DNA of 64,000 nt from Triplophysa rosa. Lineage: Eukaryota; Chordata; Actinopteri; Cypriniformes; Nemacheilidae. Shown here piece after piece: positions 1 to 15,136 of the stretch (position 1 is the stretch's first letter; each line of letters opens with the position of its first letter). The stretch covers positions 14,033,706 to 14,097,705 of the forward strand of contig NC_079907.1 in assembly GCF_024868665.1 (NCBI RefSeq), given 5' to 3'. The notes under the pieces were generated by a model. That model did no database searches and was not told the DNA's origin. It saw only the letters and a program-made list of their open reading frames with translations. A program made the position numbers and the translations under genes.

Positions 1-92
1 AAATTCCACCTATACACAGACATTGCAAATCCATTCAGTTAGATGGCAGCACAAATTTGACTGTACATCTGATGGAGATTCATCTCAGATAC

Positions 93-3093
<3,001 letters not shown>

Positions 3094-3442
3094 AGCGAAT
3101 CAAATTTAGCTGGTCGGGTAACATGCGGGAGTAACGGCGGAGCGTACATAGCAACAAGACATCGGTTGCTAAGGAATGTTACAGTAAGGCTAATTTAGCC
3201 AAAGCAAATTCATTTAAATATCGATTTAGCAGAAATTTGATTAATAATCTTAATTTCTTCGGTTCTTTATTGTTATAATTGTTTTATGAGATATAAAACA
3301 TAATTTGTGCATAACAGTACAACTAGGAAATAACAATATTTATTACAAAGTTTCTTTATTAAAAGAAAAAATCAATATAATCCTTTATTAAAACGAGTCT
3401 GAGAGTCACTAAAATCACAAACAAACAAACAGCAACAGTGTT
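3094..3442. other. Tandem spacer between pms2 stop and rsph10b start
   Basis: About 350 bp separate the pms2 stop (3443) from the rsph10b ATG (3093); both genes run leftward. Two AATAAA polyadenylation signals on the minus strand (3384-3389 and 3355-3360) lie 54 to 90 bases past the pms2 stop. The rsph10b promoter must lie in the remaining ~250 bp or overlap the pms2 3' end. No TATA box is evident. Confidence 0.55.
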
Positions 3443-6400
3443 TCAATCCACAGAAATCATATCCAGATTAGCAAGGTGTCTCAATGTGGGTCTTCCATGA
3501 GGACAATTCCAAGGCTGTTCAATTTCCCCCATGTGAACCACAAGTTTCTTCATTTCAGTGGTGTTTAGGGCAGTGCCGACCATTACCTTGGGTAAACAGA
3601 CATCATTTTAAATGTGAGTGTACACAAAAAATATATATTTGTGACCCTGGACAACAAAACCAGTTGGGGTCAATTTTTCTCCAAACTGAGATTGATACAA
3701 TATCTGAAAGCTAAATAAATAATCTTCCCATTGATTTATTACTACTTAAAACTCTGGAATCTGAGGGGGGCAAAAATACTGAGAAAATCGCCTTTAAAGA
3801 TGTCCAAATGAAGTCCTCATAGCATATTACTCACAAAAATAAGGTTTTGATATATTTACAGTAGGAAATTTACAAAATATCTTCATGACCCTGTTGAAAA
3901 AACCAGCATATGCTGGGTTAGGTATGTTTTGATGCTGGTTTGACCATCTTAAACCAGCAGATGACCAGCACACGACCAGCTTAAACCATGACCAGTTTAA
4001 ACCAGCACAAACCAGCATCAAAACATACCAAACCATCATATGCTGTTTTTTTCAACAGGGGAAACATGATCTTTACTTAATATCCTATTGGCATAAAAGA
4101 AATATAGATAATTTTGACCCATACAATTTTTTTTGGCTATTGCCAAAAAACGTTTGTGCTACTTATGACTGGTTTTGTGGTCCAGGGTCACACTTGACAA
4201 CAAAATACACATGCAATTACAGCTTATTTGCTCACTTTTGCTTTAACAAGCAGGACATATTCAGACAGGAAGGTAACTCTTCAAAATCAGAAATGATAAC
4301 TGCACCCTACACAAATGATGTATAAAGTTTATGCATCTTATACAAGAGAAAAAAAGAAAAACAGGCTGCACTCACTGATTTGCGACATGACCTGGACGCG
4401 AACATCTGCCGTACGCGTGAAGGACGACACATGACTCCGGGACAGTCGCTAAGCATGAAGATGAGTTCCTCAATGTCACTTGGGCCAAAAGTCCAATTCT
4501 TACTCGTTGGTAAAGACACCAGCTTCACCCGCTCCATAACCTGAGCTGAAAAACACAGCATCTAACATGAATTTGGAGAAAAAATTAACAAGATGACAAA
4601 ACACTACTTGTTAACTTACCCTCCTCATCAATGAGGAAATCAAACCCATTCTTTCTGAAGATTTCAAGGTTTTCTATGAGCACCGTTTCACTGATGGCAG
4701 GGAGATGAAGATTTTGCGGACTGCAGATGGAAAAATATTTCAAATGAAAGTCTTTCCTGAATACCTCCTTATCTGAGTGGTGTTTTACATGTGACTTACA
4801 CTATAAGACGCTGTCCCTTTAAGACGGTATTCTGTTGCAGCATCTCAAATTTGTACTTTTCATCCGTGGCGTGCTGGTCGATTATGAAAAGGTCTGATTT
4901 GAGCTTGGTGATAATAAACCCCAGGTTGAACTGCCCTATGACTTCCATCTCCTTGAACATATCTTTGCTGTAAAAAAAGCAAACTTTGTAAATGATGTAT
5001 ACATTTATGGGGGTGGTTTCCCGTACAGGGATTATCTTAAACCAGGACTAGGCCTAGAAATTTAAGTGATTTTAACAAACATGCCTTACTAAAAACATTA
5101 CTTGTGTGCATTTTGAGACAACACAAAGGCAATGATGTATTTTAAGATATGTCCGTGCAAGTTGTTTTCCGTTTGGACAGCTCTTACATTTATTTTAGTC
5201 TAGGACTAGTCTAATCCCTGTCTGGGAAACTCCCCCATGAAGCGTGATGTTGGTTCTTTAGAAGATTAAACGGAATCGTCACACAACCTTATTTCTTTCT
5301 TAAGCTCATCCTCAGCGCTATGGTTTTCCCCAGGGCTGATCGTTGCCCTGAACCGTCTGTATTTCGGCTCTTTATCGCTGTCCTCTCTCTGCTGTGCCTG
5401 TAACCTCTGTATCCTTTTAGAAAGTTCCTGAAGAGAAAACTGTAAATGCACTGTTTTCTTCTGTATGCTAACAGGTGAATCCAACAATTCCAGAGAATCC
5501 GTTTTGATTTGGGAGTCACGTCTTGCTCTTTTTGTTTCTGGACTAAAGATTCTGTCCTCATGTTCTGACTTTGTCTCTGGCACCAAACCATCATAACTCC
5601 TGAACTCTGTGTCTACAGCTTCATCCACCGTCTCTGTTTTAACACCATTCTCATCCACAACAGAGTCTGGTAAAACATAGTCTTGTCCATGTTCTGGATC
5701 TTCTTTGGTAGAATTTTGGTGTGCGACTCCAGAATCAGTATCACTATTAAAGGTGCTTTTAAATCTATCTAGACAAACTGTATAACTTTTCACAGATGAT
5801 ACAGAAGTTGTAAACGATGTCAAAGGCTTTCTTATAACGTCAGGCGTTGTTTTGGAGCAGCTGACAAAGGAATACATCATCTTCTGAGATGGACCACCAC
5901 AAGCAGCTTTATGACTAGACTGCATTGACCTTACTCCGGGAGCCTGATGGTTTGAAAATGCTTCTTTTAGTCCAGCTAAATTGATGGAGGTCTTTCGGCT
6001 GCCGGTAGATGACTCGGAGACATCATCTTGAATTGCTTCAGCGACAGAATCTGTGTCTTGATCTTCTGAAATGGCACTAGTTTTTGGCGTTCTGCACAGA
6101 CCTAAAAGAAAGAAGAACATCTAAAAATGTGACACCACGACACCATACAACAAACTTTTCTTGACTGGTTAAAATACTTGTTTCGACTCATTTAAACTTA
6201 CTGGTAATTGGTGTGGGTATGTGATTGAAACTGATTTTATTGATCCCAGTCTCATACATAGCAATGAGTGAACATTTCAGAGTGGCCAGTAAGAGGTTTT
6301 CCTCTTGTAGAAGGATCTGACGTTTGTCTGGAGTGACATTCACATCAACACAGTCTAAAAAATCAAACCAAAAGTCACGGAAAGTGACAATTTTGGATAA

Positions 6401-8872
6401 AATATATACAGTAAACAGAACGTTGAAGAACTAGCGTTTATTTTTATTCCCGCATTCGTCTATGCAAGTATTACCTGAAGCAACAGAAATGTTTAGAGCA
6501 ACAAATGGGTACTGGTGGCGATTGTACATGTGATAAACTTCATTCACGAGTTTGGAGACCTGTATTATATCCAAACAAAACACATGCATGAAAAAAACAG
6601 AACCATAAACACAAACTATTGCAATTAAAAACCTAAATATTTGTATTTATTTAATTGAATACCTTTACAGGATCACAGGGGCGTTTATTAATAAAAAAGA
6701 ACTGTCTGTCTGTAGCACTTCGACCAACACCATGATCGCTTTGTGACACAAACCCTTCAATGCTAAAATTCAACAACAACAACAATTCAACAACAACAAT
6801 AATCATCATTTGACACTGAAATGCTTTAATGGGATAGTTCACCCAAAATTGAAAATTCTGTCATCATTTACTCATCCTCAAGTTGTATATATTTCTTTGT
6901 TATGTATAACACAAAAGATATTTTAAAGAATGTGGGAAGCTAAACAGTTTTGAGGCACCACTGACTACCATAGTAGATTATTTTCCTATTATTGTAGTTA
7001 ATAGTGCCCCAAAACTGTTTGGTTATAAACATTCTTCCAAATATATTTTTTTCTGTGTTCAGCAAAACAACAATTTTTTACAGGCTTGGAGAGTGAGTAA
7101 ATAATGACAGAATTGTTTTTTTGGTGAACAATCCCGTTAATTTATGTGTGCTAACACCTTGTCTACACCGGACACGGAGCGATGCATCACGATAAGAACC
7201 CATTAAATTTTACATTTTGTCCACACTGGATGCTGCGCGACTCAACAATCCCACTAGAACCGGTCGCGTTCGGTGTTGACACGGTGTAATTGTTAGGTTA
7301 ATTTTTAAAGTGTATCAGACACAAACATTTAAATTGGTAGAGCTTTACATTAAAAATGAATTTAGTGTCATTACAATTGTTTTGAGGAAACGGGTTTACA
7401 AAGACTAACGTGAAAAGGTTTTCTGGGACATCGACCCCACTGAGACCGTAGTCTTCCTTAATTGCGTCAGAAGGAGATATTTGTACGAAGGGAATCAAAC
7501 TCTGAAGCTGCGGACAAACAAGAATTTGAGTTTATTCATTGTAATGTTACACTTGTCAAAAACACCTCACTCTAATTTTTCCACTACTTTTGGACATTTG
7601 TCAGATGTTTAAATCCAAAGCAACAGTGCCTCATAAGCCAAGGTAAACAGTCCGCCATGGATCAAACCTCAACGGTCCTCCAGTTAAGCTACATGAGCAT
7701 TACAAAAAAGTTCAGGTTGTCGGTGTTCTTACCTGCTTTGGGCCAAAAACAGCTCCAATGTTGTCTCGCACGCTGTTACTGCCACTGGTGCACAGGATCG
7801 TGGTGCGCTTGCCCTGTCCAATCTGGTTGGTGCATGTAATGCGCACACCAGTGGAAATGATGCAGTAGGACTGCAAGACAAAAACCATCTTGGCATATTC
7901 CTGTTGAACAACACAATCCAGTTACTTCTCTTCCAAATAAGCAAAACAACCATGAAAACCATGTTCATGCAGACCTTCTTGATGTTGCGCTGGAACTCCT
8001 TGTGTCGAACGGGTAGCGTGGAAAAGAGTTTCTGAAGAGTAACAGTCGTGCCGTGCTGACGTGGATGGGGCACGTTCTGAGTGAGACGACCATCTTGATC
8101 AAACACCATTCGAGCTCCGATCTGAGCACTCTCGTGGCAGGTCACAACACTAAGATCACTACAATATAAAACATGTCTTATCGTACACATTAATAACCAA
8201 ACTAAACAAAACAAATAACATATAGTCAACACATTCAAATTATTACCTAAGAGCACAGAGCGAGCTGAGGGCTTCTCCACGGAATCCGAATGTTTCCACA
8301 TGAATCAAGTCAGAAAAGTCTCTTAGTTTGGAGGTGTGATGTTTCAAAGCTGCAGATTTGGAGAAGATATGAGTAAATAAATAAGCATGCCAGATTTATA
8401 TTATCACTGGTCATCCAAGTTCAGAAGGTAACTTACTAAGTCCCTCAAAATATTGCTCCTCAACACCTTTGCCATTGTCAGATACCTCCACCAGCTCTGT
8501 TCCGCTGTCTTTTAGCTTGACATCTATATGAATAAACATGAGACAAAAAACTGACCATGTGCAGCATGACATCAAATGTTCCCTCTGATCGGTCATTTCT
8601 TAAGCTCACCGACATTAGTGGCACCAGCATCAATACTGTTCTCCACCAGTTCCTTCACAGCTGTGGCCAGACTCAGCACCACCTGCCCTGAACAGATCTG
8701 ATGTACAGACTGCTTGTCTATTGCTTTTATGGCTCCTGCAGACCCCGGGCTTTTACACATAATGAAACCAAGAAAATGGGGCTAGAAAGTGTTTGCATTG
8801 TCACATAAACATAAAGTTACGTATTGGAGAAGGTATATGCAAAGCGTTAAAAACTTACCACGTATCTGACAT
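3443..8872 (-). CDS. pms2: PMS2 mismatch repair endonuclease (MutL family)
   Basis: Fifteen coding exons run leftward: 8859-8872, 8610-8749, 8437-8523, 8247-8349, 7975-8158, 7733-7870, 7410-7501, 6663-6762, 6475-6559, 6202-6354, 5288-6101, 4800-4967, 4620-4720, 4376-4545 and 3443-3586. All phases agree and the product is 830 aa (human PMS2 about 862, also 15 exons). The N-terminal GHKL ATPase shows DNGKG at residues 67-71 and [10 protein letters not shown] at 102-111. The long exon 11 is the poorly conserved linker. The C-terminal metal-dependent nuclease shows the [12 protein letters not shown] signature at 667-678, SCR at 779-781 (ACR in human) and CPHGRP at 811-816. PMS2 pairs with MLH1 to form MutLalpha, which nicks the discontinuous strand after MutSalpha recognises a mismatch. 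The first exon carries only 14 coding bases, so its ATG is the least certain part; the downstream reading is firm. Introns hold several MITEs. The gene appears fully intact. Confidence 0.95.
3640..4192. repeat. TIR element in pms2 intron 14 ('GTGACCCTGGACC' family)
   Basis: The left end reads TGTGACCCTGGACAACAAAA and the right end is its inverted match, TTTTGTGGTCCAGGGTCACA. It is interrupted internally by a second MITE at about 3886-4062. It has no coding capacity and is a non-autonomous DNA transposon type abundant in cyprinids. Confidence 0.7.
3886..4062. repeat. Nested MITE with ends CCTGTTGAAAAAACCAGC
   Basis: The left end CCTGTTGAAAAAACCAGCAT and right end ATATGCTGTTTTTTCAACAG are inverted copies. 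The interior is built from repeated 'ACCAGC/GCTGGT' words on both strands. It sits inside the 3640-4192 element, so it inserted later. Confidence 0.65.
5009..5238. repeat. MITE in pms2 intron 11 ('GGTTTCCC...CAGGGATTA' family)
   Basis: Ends TGGGGGTGGTTTCCCGTACA and the inverted TCTGGGAAACTCCCCCA frame about 190 bp containing 'aggactag' words in inverted positions. A shorter relative lies near 37165-37230 ('agtccctgtctgggaaaccgcccca'). Confidence 0.65.
6833..7138. repeat. Palindromic cyprinid MITE, copy 2, plus adjacent repeat fragment
   Basis: The ends 'gggatagttcacccaaaatt' and '...tttggtgaacaatccc' are inverted. It lies in pms2 intron 7. It is followed at about 7145-7290 by another dispersed sequence ('cttgtctacaccggacacgg...tccacactggatgctgcgcg') that recurs at about 45555-45700. 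No coding content. Confidence 0.65.
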
Positions 8873-9837
8873 CCTTGCTTTAACTGTATTACATGTGATG
8901 GCAAAATCAATCAACGAAGCGTAACAAACCGTTGCATTGCATTGTAACGTTAGCTATTTTAACAGCATTTTGTCCTTGCGTTTATCAGGCCAGCAGCGTA
9001 AGTTCAATGCTTCATTGTTAAAAGAAAAAAAGCAACGACACAATACTGATAAACTACAAATACACGGGTGGGGTGGACTGCTTCATATTTGACTACCAGT
9101 GCAGTGCACGCGTTTCACTGCATCGCCCTCTGCTGCTCTGAAGACATATCCCGCGATGTGACGTAAACGTCACCACATGTTATGGATAGCATGTGATCAA
9201 CGGTTATTGTTTTTGCATGTTTTGTATAAACTGTACTGCTTTTTACCCCCTTTTTTTACTTTGTTAAAACTTTTTAAACATCACGACTTTTTTATGCAAT
9301 GAAATACATTTTATAAAAATATATACTTTACATTCTCGTAAGTTAGATTATAAATGTATTATAATATTAATAATGCTTCGTAATAAAAGCATGCTAACGA
9401 AATTACATTGTGCTATTTTATTTTGAAATACGTTTCATCATCCTGTGCGTGGTTCCTCGAATAGGGATTGTGTACAAAGTGCAGGTCCAATGTTAGGGCG
9501 AAATTCACAACTATCTGAGTTTTGTTCTTCTAAAATGTTTGTCTGTGGTAATAAACGTATTCAATAATCATAAAAACATACAACACTGACATTTATTTAC
9601 CTTTTTATGCATTATATTATGTTTTCATATTAACATAAGGCACACGTTTTTAAGACGCTCTCTTACTCGTGTCCAAACATGTCAGATCTGGTCGGCCGAT
9701 CTTAAAAGTTGTCAGTGGGGTTTGCCAAAGGACTGGTTTTCTTATACGTTGTGTCCTTCGTAATATAACCAATAGATGGGATATACCCAAGTGTCTTTTA
9801 TCCCAACCTGCTGATGTTTTATACAACGAAGACTGTC
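8873..9837. promoter_or_regulatory. Divergent promoter region between pms2 and eif2ak1
   Basis: The pms2 ATG (8872, minus) and eif2ak1 ATG (9838, plus) face away from each other across 965 bp. The stretch contains both 5' UTRs and presumably two promoters. Around 9100-9190 it is CpG-richer and includes 'gacgtaaacgtcac', which carries TGACGT-like (CRE/ATF) half sites. No TATA box stands out. No aimp2 exon was recognised here, although aimp2 lies next to PMS2 in mammals. The element assignments are inference. Confidence 0.45.
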
Positions 9838-12800
9838 ATGGCAGAGGAAAGTTCGAGTAGCAGTGTAGTTGCTAATATGAACAGTTACAGCCTTCAGTTC
9901 CGAAGGGGCCTTACCACCCTAGATAGGGGCCCTAGAAGAGGAATGTTCAGTCTGGCAGATACAGAGGATGATGTCCAGTTTGACAGTAAGTCTTTTAAAG
10001 TGTGACTGCCATAGTACTATTGAATCAATGACTACTTGCCCTTGTTGTGGATGTAGTTGTATTAATAGTAAAACAGTGCTTAGATTTTGCTTTTTTCGTG
10101 CACAGTTGAAGCAAAGTGTGCAAGATGGGCAGTTTTATATTAGAACATTTAATTACATATAAGACATTAAAAAACAGTAGCCTACAATGTCTTCAAAAGT
10201 TGACCACTCTTTTTGGATGTTAGAGATCGTAAACTATTGGCTGCAAAATATTACAATGGCCAAAAAATGCATTAATGCAATATAAACGTCCCTCCTACTT
10301 AATATTTAATCTTTTGTCCTTCTTAAGGGTGTGGGGGTAATTTGAAAATGGTTAAAGCTGATAAGTTAGTTCGACCTTACCCACCCCCAACTGCACAGCC
10401 AAGATGTTTCTTTGCTATGTTAACAAGGTACTGTAACTGTTTATTAAATGTAATGTCCTAATGGATTCAGAGAAAAACGATATCATGACCTTAATTGCCA
10501 AGGTTATTGCTGAAGGTAAGACATTTAATGTGGTTATACGCTGTGTTGAATGAACATTTTTACAAAATTTTCTACCAAAAGAGAACTGTCAAGATAATGA
10601 CACTTGATTGATGCATAAACACTTTACTCCAGAAGGTATTTATTCCTTTTGAGGATGTGATATTCCCTTATATAAACAAACTGCTCTCTCTCCTCCCAAT
10701 GTTTTTGTTGTTTAAATGCAGCCTCGGACTCTGACAATAACCATGAAGTGTTGCTGGCTGGGAGACAGTACCCTTCTATCCAGGAATTCGCGTCTGCCAT
10801 TCCCAACCACCTGCTGTTGGGATCTCTGTTGGAACACTTGTGCTTTATTTACGAGAGTGACCCCACACGATCACGCATGTTGTTCAAGGGTGAGCTTCTA
10901 GAAAATACTAGTGAACTATGTCACGTTGTTTTGTTTATTTGTCCAAATTTATAATATAAGAGCAGATATTTAAAAAATATCTAAAAAATAAAAAAAAATC
11001 TAATAGGGCAGTTGTGGCCTAATGGTTAGAGAGTCGGACTCATGACCAGAAGGTTGCCGGTTCGATTCCCAGGGCCGGCGGGTAACAACTGAGGTGCCCT
11101 TGAGCAAGGCACCTTACCCCTACTTGCTCCCCGGGCGCTGTAGTGATAGCTGCCCACTGCTCCGGGGGTACGTGTGTTCACTACTCTCTGGATGGGTTAA
11201 ATGCAGAGGTCACATTTCGTTGCCTTGTACTTGTACATGTGCAATGACAATAAATTGAATCTAAATCTAAAAATCTAAAGATATTTCATAAATACCTCTT
11301 TGGTTTCAGTGATTGGCCAGCATTTGGCAGCCATGAACCTTCTTTCTCCATTGGCTATCAGCGATGAGTTCAGCACAGTACGACTGCAGCATAACCGTGC
11401 ATTCACGGAGCTCCTGCATGCAACAAGTTCATCGCTCTTTGCCCAGGTAATTCCGCTTATTTCATTCAGTTTATGATTGTTTTAAACTAATATTTTATCA
11501 ACAAACCCAAAGAAAACGTATTCCCGTTTGCTATTCGCCTCCTTAACCTGTGGCTTTCTGCAGGATCATAGATACTTGCGCGCAGAAGGCCAAAGTCTAA
11601 GGTGAAACTTACAGCACTTACACTGTTTTGTTATATTCAATGACAAAATGAACGAATTGAAATATGTTTATCTATCCTAGAACCAAAGATGCTCTTTTCC
11701 AAGCACAAACATCCCGTTACCTTAGCGAATTTGATGAAATCGCAGCTCTAGGTAAAGGATCCTATGGCAAAGTGTTTAAGGTACAGTGATGCAATGTACT
11801 CCTTTCTGTTTGTTGAATTGGATTTAAAAGATGCATGTAATCTTAAAGTGTTTCTTAAAAGCTTTTCTACTGTTGTAGGTTGAGAACAAGCTGGATGGTC
11901 AGGACTATGCTGTGAAAAAAATTCTCATTAAAAAAGTAACAAGAGATGACTGCATGAAGGTAAAGTATGTCTCAGGTTATTTTTGTGTAAGTGTTGCCAT
12001 TCATTTGTCTCTGAAATCCTTTGGAAAGAAATTCTGAGGATAAATGGCATTTTGTTCTTGCAGGTTCTTAGAGAGGTTAAAGTCCTCTCCAGCCTCCAGC
12101 ATCCTAATATTGTTGGATATCACACTGCCTGGATGGAGCATGTTCAGCCTGCTGTGGAAAGTTAGTGGATTTAATGATCCATTCTCAAATAAACATAAAT
12201 TGGCTTTTGTTAAGTAGACTCCTATTTAATCATTTAAATCTTTGCTTTTATTTTGTTTTTGTTGGTGATATGAAAAAGGCATGCAAAAAAGGTACAAACT
12301 GGTACAATTTCTATTCACCTCTAGATCCCAAATCCCTTATTTCACGAGCATTTCCAGCCTTGGAGGAACCCTCACACAAAGATGGGTAAGATATTTAGTA
12401 CGCATTTTGAAGCTGAACACTTTTACAGTAGTGAAATGAACCTAAATTTTGCTTTTAGGAACACACAGGAAGGCACTGACAGCAGTGGATCGTCCATTGT
12501 TTTTGAACATTCTGGCCAACCAGAAGCCAAAGAAAATCAAGTTACATTAGAGAGCTTCTCAGTCAAGCCCTCAACATCAAAAGACATCGGACAACTTCAA
12601 GAGGTGGATCGTGCTGTGTGTCCAAAAAACATACGAAACCCACAGAACTTTGTTCCATGTGTGTTCCTGGGAAAACCTCGCACTACAGTGAACAAATGTC
12701 CTGCAGCTACGTGGGACAACTCGGCGATCTCAGAAGATGGCCTTAGTCAAAACAGACTGGAGTTAAACAATAACTCGTACATTGATGTAGAAAGTCCTGA

Positions 12801-15136
12801 ATTGTCAGAAAAGCAGACAAATGAGGTATGAGGTTCAATAACGTTAGATTGTAACTAATTTACATGTATGCATTTGGCTTGCAAAATTACTTATGTTGCT
12901 AAATTACATTAAAATAAGAAATTATTTTCTTTAGCGAACTCATAAGGAATTACACAGCATAATTTACATTTACAAAACTCTCAAAATGGTTTTGTCTGAT
13001 GTGTGCAGGTTCAGTTCCACTTAATGCTTTACATACAAATGCAGCTATGCGAGCGATCTTTAAAAGACTGGATACAAGACCGAAACTTAAGAACCATGGA
13101 GCAACTACCAGTTTCCAAAGGTGAGATCACTGTCTGAAATGAGCATTGCTAGAAATTACCCAAGTATTTACACACCTTTTTTTAAAATGTCATTTATTAG
13201 GATTGGTAATAGAATTCTTGTCTCATGAATTGCTCACATCCTTTATACAACAAATAGCATGTATAATTTGTTTATAAATTGGCTGATACTTAAAAAAGAA
13301 AAGCTTTTGCAGAGCCAAATGTTTTAAGCATACAATGACAGTATATGGCTGGATTATTAAAGGCTTTTAAACTATTAACAGATGCCTGTGAGTCAGTTGA
13401 CTGTGAACAAGGACTAAATATTTTAAAGAAAATACTTGAAGGAGTGGAATACATTCATTCCCGTGGAATAATGCATAGGGACCTAAAGGTATGTGTACTT
13501 ATTTTTGTTGGTTGTCCATTATACTTACAGTATGTCTCATAGATATTAGTTAGTAGTAAGTTTGTTCATTTTCAAGGCTGTAAGATACAACAATTTGCCA
13601 ACCAAATTGGTGCTTTCATGGTTGCACTTAAGTTCCACTAAAAGCTACAGGTAGTTCTCTTTTCTTATTAAAGCCTTAATTTAGTATAAAACTATATCAT
13701 GGTCATCAGTGTTTCTTACATTAAACAGATATAGCAAAATTAACAAATGAAATAACAAATAATTTTCTTTATCTATTAGTTTCTTTATTTGTTTGTCTAA
13801 GCAAGGATGTGTAATAGTGCTGGGTATTGCCCCTTGGATCTTTGAAAATGTACTTTCTAAAACAAATAAACTTCTTAAGATGATTAAAAAGCACTTATGT
13901 CGGCGCCAATGGCCTTGTGGTTAGTGCCAGTGCGCACTTGCGGCCCGACCCGAGTTCGGTTCCCATCTCAAACGTCCTTAGCCGGTCCCGCTCCCCTGTC
14001 TCTATCCAATGAATTCCTGTCTGTTCTCCATGTCCTATCCGTTAAAAAAAACACTTAATGCACAAATCTAATTTTGGGTCAGTATCAAAAATTCATTGCT
14101 TCATTTGTTTGTTGCAATTGTGTATATTGATGTACAGCCTAGAAACATTTTCCTCCATGGACCTGACTGTCATGTGAAGATAGGAGACTTTGGACTGGCG
14201 TGCCAAAACTTTGTAATGGAGGAACTTGAGCAGCTACCCTCCAACTCTCAAACGGGTGTAAACACAGGTAAGAGGATGTGCAACTTATTCTATATTTACA
14301 TTAGGCAAATAAAATTATTGTATTATTACTGTAATACCAAAAATGTTTACTGCTAATTTAAGTGAAGGTAACAGTAGATGGCGCCAATAATTAAATACAG
14401 CTGTTCTGTAAATAAGGTATCACAGTCCATTTTTCAGATTCTGCTCACACCAGTGGTGTGGGAACATTTGTTTATGCTGCACCAGAACAACTTGAGGGCT
14501 CTAATTATGATTCAAAGGTAAACACACCAGATCATTAAACACTTAAAGGACATTGTTATTAATGCTGATTTCAGTGTGCGCCTGTTTACTCTTATACATG
14601 TAATAACTATTTGTGTAGAAGAACATGACGCTCAGTGATTCTGATATATTCCATTTTTTACAGTCGGATATGTACAGTACAGGAGTTATTGCATTCGAGT
14701 TATTCCAGCCATTTGGGACTGAAATGGAGCGTGTTCACACACTGGGAGAACTGAGGCAGGGCAAAGTCCCTGAGACACTATCCAAAAACTGGCCACTATT
14801 GGCCAAGTATATCAAACTGCTGACCAGCTCTGATCCTTCCATGCGACCAAGTGCATCTCAGTTACTACATAGTGACCTCTTCAGCGCTAATGACATGGTA
14901 CGTGGCTCTATCCACCATTTTTGGGGAATAAAATGATTCTCATTTTAAGTTATAAAACATGCTTGAACTTGCACATTGTTAAAACATCACCTGTTTAATT
15001 TTGTATTATATTGTAGGTTGTACATTGTTTAAAGCGTACAATTGATGAGCAAGAAGAAGAAATTGTCCAGCTCAGGAGACAGATCAGTGAGCTGCAGATC
15101 TCTCAAAATGCAATGCATGGTCCGGAAAATACATAA
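9838..15136 (+). CDS. eif2ak1: Haem-regulated eIF2alpha kinase HRI
   Basis: Sixteen exons: 9838-9985, 10471-10515, 10722-10889, 11310-11446, 11564-11601, 11681-11780, 11879-11959, 12064-12160, 12325-12385, 12459-12825, 13009-13120, 13382-13488, 14138-14267, 14438-14517, 14664-14897 and 15017-15136. Phases agree and give 674 aa (human about 630). The N-terminal domain ends near residue 180. The kinase shows the glycine loop GKGSYGKV (203-210), the ATP lysine in AVKK (225), HRDLK (483-487), DFG (504-506) and APEQ. An insert rich in Ser, Glu and Asn, mostly from exon 10, separates the lobes, as in other eIF2alpha kinases; a short coiled-coil-like tail ([16 protein letters not shown]) ends the protein. 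HRI phosphorylates eIF2alpha when haem is short or mitochondria are stressed. Two remembered haem-contact sites differ from human: LHHN is LQHN (147-149) and Cys-Pro is Cys-Glu (454-455). Introns contain two SINEs. Confidence 0.94.
11005..11275 (+). repeat. tRNA-derived SINE with V-SINE-like body, eif2ak1 intron 3
   Basis: The head has Pol III A-box-like 'TGGCCTAATGGTTAGAG' and B-box 'GGTTCGATTCC'. The body includes 'gaggtgcccttgagcaaggcacc' (a V-SINE-like core, from memory), and the 3' end is A-rich ('caatgacaataaattgaatctaaatct'). A second copy lies in reverse orientation at about 28850-29072. The match to only the internal promoter and the SINE body argue against a functional tRNA gene. 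Confidence 0.8.
13898..14050 (+). repeat. Second tRNA-derived SINE family, eif2ak1 intron 12
   Basis: A-box-like 'TGGCCTTGTGGTTAGTG' is followed about 30 bases later by B-box-like 'GAGTTCGGTTCCCA', then a T/C-rich body and a terminal A run ('gttaaaaaaaac'). The head differs from the SINE at 11005. Confidence 0.6.

Noticed and set aside
4539..4546. Splice acceptor at 4541 for pms2 exon 14 (giving a start at VMERV)
   Set aside because: It would break the reading phase with exon 13; the acceptor five bases upstream (exon start 4545) keeps the frame and adds Ala-Gln as expected from human PMS2.
11005..11080. tRNA gene suggested by A-box and B-box sequences (also at 13898, 28990-29072 and 41819)
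   Set aside because: No full cloverleaf could be drawn; each is followed by a SINE body and A-rich or L2-like tail, and the first family occurs twice.
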